Shown here piece after piece: positions 61,601 through 64,000 of a stretch of 64,000 nt of DNA; positions within the stretch are counted from its first letter, which is position 1, and every line of letters begins with the position of its first letter. The DNA comes from Beaufortia kweichowensis (taxonomy: Eukaryota; Chordata; Actinopteri; Cypriniformes; Gastromyzontidae). Made by a program: the position numbers and the translations under genes. Below the pieces are notes generated by a model that worked only from the letters and a program-made list of their open reading frames with translations, had not been told where the DNA came from and did not search any database. Location: positions 7,850,501-7,914,500 of the forward strand of contig CM032802.1 in NCBI GenBank assembly GCA_019155185.1. Reading direction: 5' to 3'.

Positions 61601-61917
61601 AACGTATCCCAAAACACATCCATACAAAATAGCACATTTCCGGAAACAATGAGTAATCTTCAAAGGAAGAGTTTAAATGCATATTCACAGTTTCTGATTC
61701 ATACATAAGCAAAAATTTGACTGTGATGACAAGACACATGGTGAATCTGGGTTCATCTTTTAATGAAGAGGACAGGTGCAAATGTTCAATCGGCACTAGC
61801 ATTTGCTTACCTGGCATGTGATATTGCTGCCACCCATTCATCGCAGTCCTTAACATCTTCTGTACGAAGCTCCAGGGCTTTCTGATTCTCATGGTTAAAG
61901 CTGACTGTAAAATAATA
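46611..61917 (-). CDS. rasgrf1: Ras-specific guanine nucleotide-releasing factor 1 (5' partial)
   Basis: Exchange factor for Ras (Cdc25 domain) and Rac (DH domain), activated by calcium/calmodulin in neurons. Exons (minus): 61811-61917, 60015-60162, 59174-59266, 58594-58847, 58148-58227, 57811-58004, 57418-57527, 56862-56980, 56197-56357, 55469-55532, 55122-55264, 54917-54999, 54407-54655, 51862-52232, 51591-51710, 50006-50176, 49808-49902, 49515-49627, 48699-48759, 48493-48596, 48292-48376, 47934-48131, 47581-47660, 47294-47411, 47130-47198, 46611-46703. They total 3483 nt, 1160 aa. In order: C-terminal half of PH1 (NHENQKALELRTED), coiled coil, IQ motif (VQSFLRGWMCRRKW), DH (about 147-335), PH2, REM (about 540-640), Ser/Pro linker, Cdc25 domain (about 900-1150; NHSALEIAEQLTLLDHLVFK). 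The linker (NGYASMYSTMSPFSKTTLD) identifies RASGRF1, not RASGRF2. The first exon is outside the window. Confidence 0.95.
46789..46924 (+). repeat. tRNA-derived SINE, diverged
   Basis: Starts 'cttaactgatagagcatgatgcttg', has a decayed B box (ggttatggatttgatttc) and ends 'aatcgtctgccaaatgcataaa'. Same family as 11021-11132. It lies antisense in the last rasgrf1 intron. Confidence 0.75.
50434..50477. repeat. (AAT)n microsatellite
   Basis: Two runs of ataata units interrupted by an A8 run, in the rasgrf1 intron between the exons at 50176 and 51591. Confidence 0.8.
52317..52714. mobile_element. Repeat element with terminal inverted 'atcccagct'
   Basis: Left end catcccagctaataaaa (about 52317) and right end tgtcagctgggatat (about 52701-52715) are inverted copies sharing atcccagct. 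The interior is built of degenerate units resembling 'agaacgttctgctaacatt' and 'gttctgagaatgttcc', a pattern common in fish interspersed repeats. No coding capacity. In the rasgrf1 intron between the exons at 52232 and 54407. Confidence 0.6.
53100..53760. other. GC-rich then purine-rich block inside a rasgrf1 intron
   Basis: 53110-53360 and 53500-53760 are GC-rich; 53360-53455 is a GA-rich tract (gagagatagagagagaggag). Overlapping ORFs on both strands (for example 53330-53758 minus, 53113-53424 plus) are low-complexity and match nothing I recognise. An internal promoter for a short rasgrf1 transcript is conceivable but unsupported. Confidence 0.3.
54129..54180 (+). repeat. Cyprinid 'aaaggaatagttcac' repeat fragment
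   Basis: 'gaggtatagtttacccaaaaatacaaattccgtcatcatgc' is a clear fourth copy of this family. Confidence 0.7.
54808..54897. repeat. 90-bp palindromic repeat next to a splice donor
   Basis: Left arm ccaccctgctgaaaagacca and right arm tggtcttctcagcagggtgg pair almost perfectly, leaving about 48 bases between with 'ccagtatagaccagttcagtccagca'. This resembles the 'ctgctgaaaagaccagcataaaccagc' cyprinid repeat. It lies 18 bases inside the intron after the rasgrf1 donor at 54916. Confidence 0.7.
55009..55031. repeat. (AG)n microsatellite
   Basis: Eleven AG units, immediately upstream (minus strand) of the rasgrf1 exon 54917-54999. On the transcribed strand it reads CT repeats and so forms the polypyrimidine tract of that acceptor. 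Confidence 0.85.
55120..55121 (-). other. rasgrf1: Non-canonical GC splice donor in rasgrf1
   Basis: The exon ending SDISQ is followed on the minus strand by CAG|GCATGT. The next exon (54999) starts exactly with the following codon (CIDNIRCNG), so phase fixes the junction and no GT donor fits. This is a GC-AG intron. Confidence 0.8.
55311..55382. repeat. 72-bp palindromic repeat in a 204-bp rasgrf1 intron
   Basis: Arms gttctcactaccaaggtgtc and, inverted, gttctctctcccaaggcgtc match at most positions. The repeat fills the middle of the short intron 55265-55468 and ends 44 bases before the acceptor. Confidence 0.65.
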
Positions 61918-64000
61918 CTGCAATACAGAAACAACAAAAACTCATCTTTAAGTATAATATCAAACATTATAATTTATTATTATAGTACTGTAGCAAATGA
62001 TAAGTGTTTATGACTGTGTTTAGGGCTTTTGCATATTGGATTCTACCGTTTAGGTTCATAAAGCTGTGTTGGTTTTATGTCTTATATCACTCTGCAACCT
62101 CAAAAGATTGATTTTCAAATGAATTTGTCATGTCAGTTTATTTATTTGGTAAATAGCCATATAGATTAACAAGCAGAAAAATGCTAGTCATTATGGCACA
62201 ATAGACAAGATATCTCCATTTCATAGGATTTATTTTGCAATATTGACCAGCTGGCTTCATATTATCCCTTACATACTTTTTAAGTTCAGTGTTGAAAAGC
62301 TATGAAAGCTTTTTTTTCTGAGAAACAACCAAATGATCAATTCACTGGGAGGAAGTATGCTTTGTTTTTCCAGTTTGGAACAACATTGGCCACTGGCCCA
62401 AAGAGCTGATGACTGGCACAAAACTACAAATAACATTCATTAATAACAACTTACAACATGTTGATGTTTTGTTAAGTGTCTGTGCAGTGAATGCAGTCTG
62501 TTGCCAGTGTGGCCCAGCAATAAAACTAATCATTAAAAGTGCAAACATCAGCATCTTATACAAACACATAAAACTTCTTTGCACATTAGTGCAACATGCT
62601 CTGCATAACCCAATGAAATGTTACAAAAAACACCAGAAATAAGAAAACCAACTATCGTGCACCTGCCTCATCTTTCAGCACTGGCATTAAAAGTTCAGAG
62701 AACATAGGATCTCATCACTTCCGTTAGTAGATGTGCTAAGGGAAACTTCCTCATGCTTGAGATAGCACCGTCTCTCAGGAGGAATACCATAAAACATGCA
62801 AACTGGGAGCATGGCGCATTACATAACTGTATGCTACCTGTTACCTAGCAACTCCTCCTTGCGCTAGTGGCTATGGCTCTGTATGTGCTTCCCTTCTCTC
62901 TCCATTTCAGAAAGCCAGGCCTTACCACCGAATCCCCAACAACCTCCATTTCTGCTGCAAAGCGGCACCTTTAAAGCACCACAAAGTGGTATTTTCCCTT
63001 AACCTGTCTTTAAATGCAGGATACAAATTTAAAGCGAATAAAATGCTCTTTCTGTTGAGCTGAGCTCTATATACAACACACATGACAATTCACAAGGCAG
63101 TATCTAAGAGACATGAATGATGTTGTTGTTGCATAATCCTAATGGTTCCTTTCTATGAGCACAATAAAAATCCTCTGTTAAACCACATACTGTACAAAGC
63201 TGACCTCGTCATTTGCAAGTTATGACTATGTGTTTTACACAACTTACTGACAAATTTATGTTTTTAAATGTACCCGAACCCAATAAATGTTAACTTTCTG
63301 AGTGCTTTAAAACCAAGAGACATATGAGGAAAAATGTGTTCCCCATTTACTCCTTATTCAGCATCTTTGTTGCAAAAGCCATCTGTAACCACACCAATGA
63401 CAGTAAACTGTCAATAGCAAACCAAATGTGCTGCAAGCCTACAAATTTGAGAACAGGGACCATAACAAAGCAATGTGAATAAAAAAAAACCAATGGCCAA
63501 TGAACATATGGTGTCTTCAATAAAAACTACAGCATTTAAAAAGACCACTATAAAGCAAAGTTGTTATCTTATGTACTATACAAGCAAACAAAAAAATAAA
63601 CTTTTGAATAACACATGAATTGTGTTGTATAATGTATAAGTTCAAACAAATCAGCTCCTTCAACAGTCATCAAAATACAACATCCTTTTTGTGTTCAATC
63701 AACCTGTTAACTGTTTCACCATTGTGTGATGAAAGAAATTGACTTTGGAAAAAATAATGTGTACCACTCATCTATCCCTTCTCCTTTTCAGCATTTTAGT
63801 CTGACTTCAGCTTCGATCCAAGTGCATTCCACAAGAAGACCAAAATAGCGAGCATCAAGTCTTCACTCTCTTGTTCTGTTGAGCTGCAAAAATGCAGCTG
63901 TTCCAAGAAGAGAAATGAGTGTTTTTCTATAAATGGGCCCTGACCCCTCTGAGGCACCGAACAGAACAAATTTAGCCCAAACAGCGCTAGCATTAATGAA
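61918..64000 (-). other. rasgrf1: Intron of rasgrf1 preceding the first visible exon
   Basis: No coding exon was recognised; the missing first exon should encode the rasgrf1 N-terminus and start of the PH1 domain. 62680-63000 is a less AT-rich, complex block (gttacctagcaactcctcc, gcggcacctttaaagcacc) that might be a conserved element, the rest is AT-rich. Short ORFs here (62342-62642, 63796-63993) match nothing. Confidence 0.6.

Noticed and set aside
1..64000. CRISPR arrays, prophage, operons or other prokaryotic systems
   Set aside because: The window is vertebrate nuclear DNA with spliced genes; no regularly spaced repeats or prokaryotic gene layout were seen.

Overview
The window looks like nuclear DNA of a teleost fish, most likely a cyprinid. 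It is AT-rich, its protein genes are split into many exons with GT-AG introns, and its interspersed repeats are of cyprinid type. These include tRNA-derived SINEs ending in a 'ctgccaaatgcataaa'-like tail, fragments of the 'aaaggaatagttcac' family, and small palindromic MITEs. No bacterial, viral, CRISPR or rRNA features were found.

Layout: (1) 1-13454 is intron sequence upstream of the second coding exon of frmd5. (2) 13455-28245 (+) holds 13 coding exons of frmd5 (FERM-domain membrane-linked protein) through the stop codon, followed by a long 3'UTR ending near 32.1 kb. (3) 32644-40500 (-) is blm, the Bloom syndrome RecQ helicase, complete in 21 coding exons and tail-to-tail with frmd5, with a compact CCAAT/CRE/ETS-type promoter near 40.87-40.90 kb. 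(4) 41672-43971 (-) is ctsh, cathepsin H, complete in 12 coding exons. (5) 46611-61917 (-) is rasgrf1, 26 coding exons from the middle of the first PH domain to the stop; its first exon lies beyond the right edge. The remainder to 64000 is its upstream intron.

All exon boundaries were placed by hand from splice consensus, codon phase and family knowledge. Exon sums are 1626 nt (frmd5), 996 nt (ctsh) and 3483 nt (rasgrf1), all exact multiples of three with no internal stops. blm differs: its coding sequence carries two single-base frame breaks, one missing base in exon 2 and one extra base in exon 18, while everything else in the gene is intact. This is either an assembly/sequencing error or a real damaged allele.

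The four genes are not a functional pathway (membrane scaffold, genome-stability helicase, lysosomal protease, Ras/Rac exchange factor). From memory of the human map, ctsh and rasgrf1 are adjacent in the same orientation, and all four human homologues lie on chromosome 15, so the cluster is likely old synteny. The most novel candidate is a 255-nt, phase-compatible, unannotated cassette exon in the last intron of frmd5 (24920-25174).
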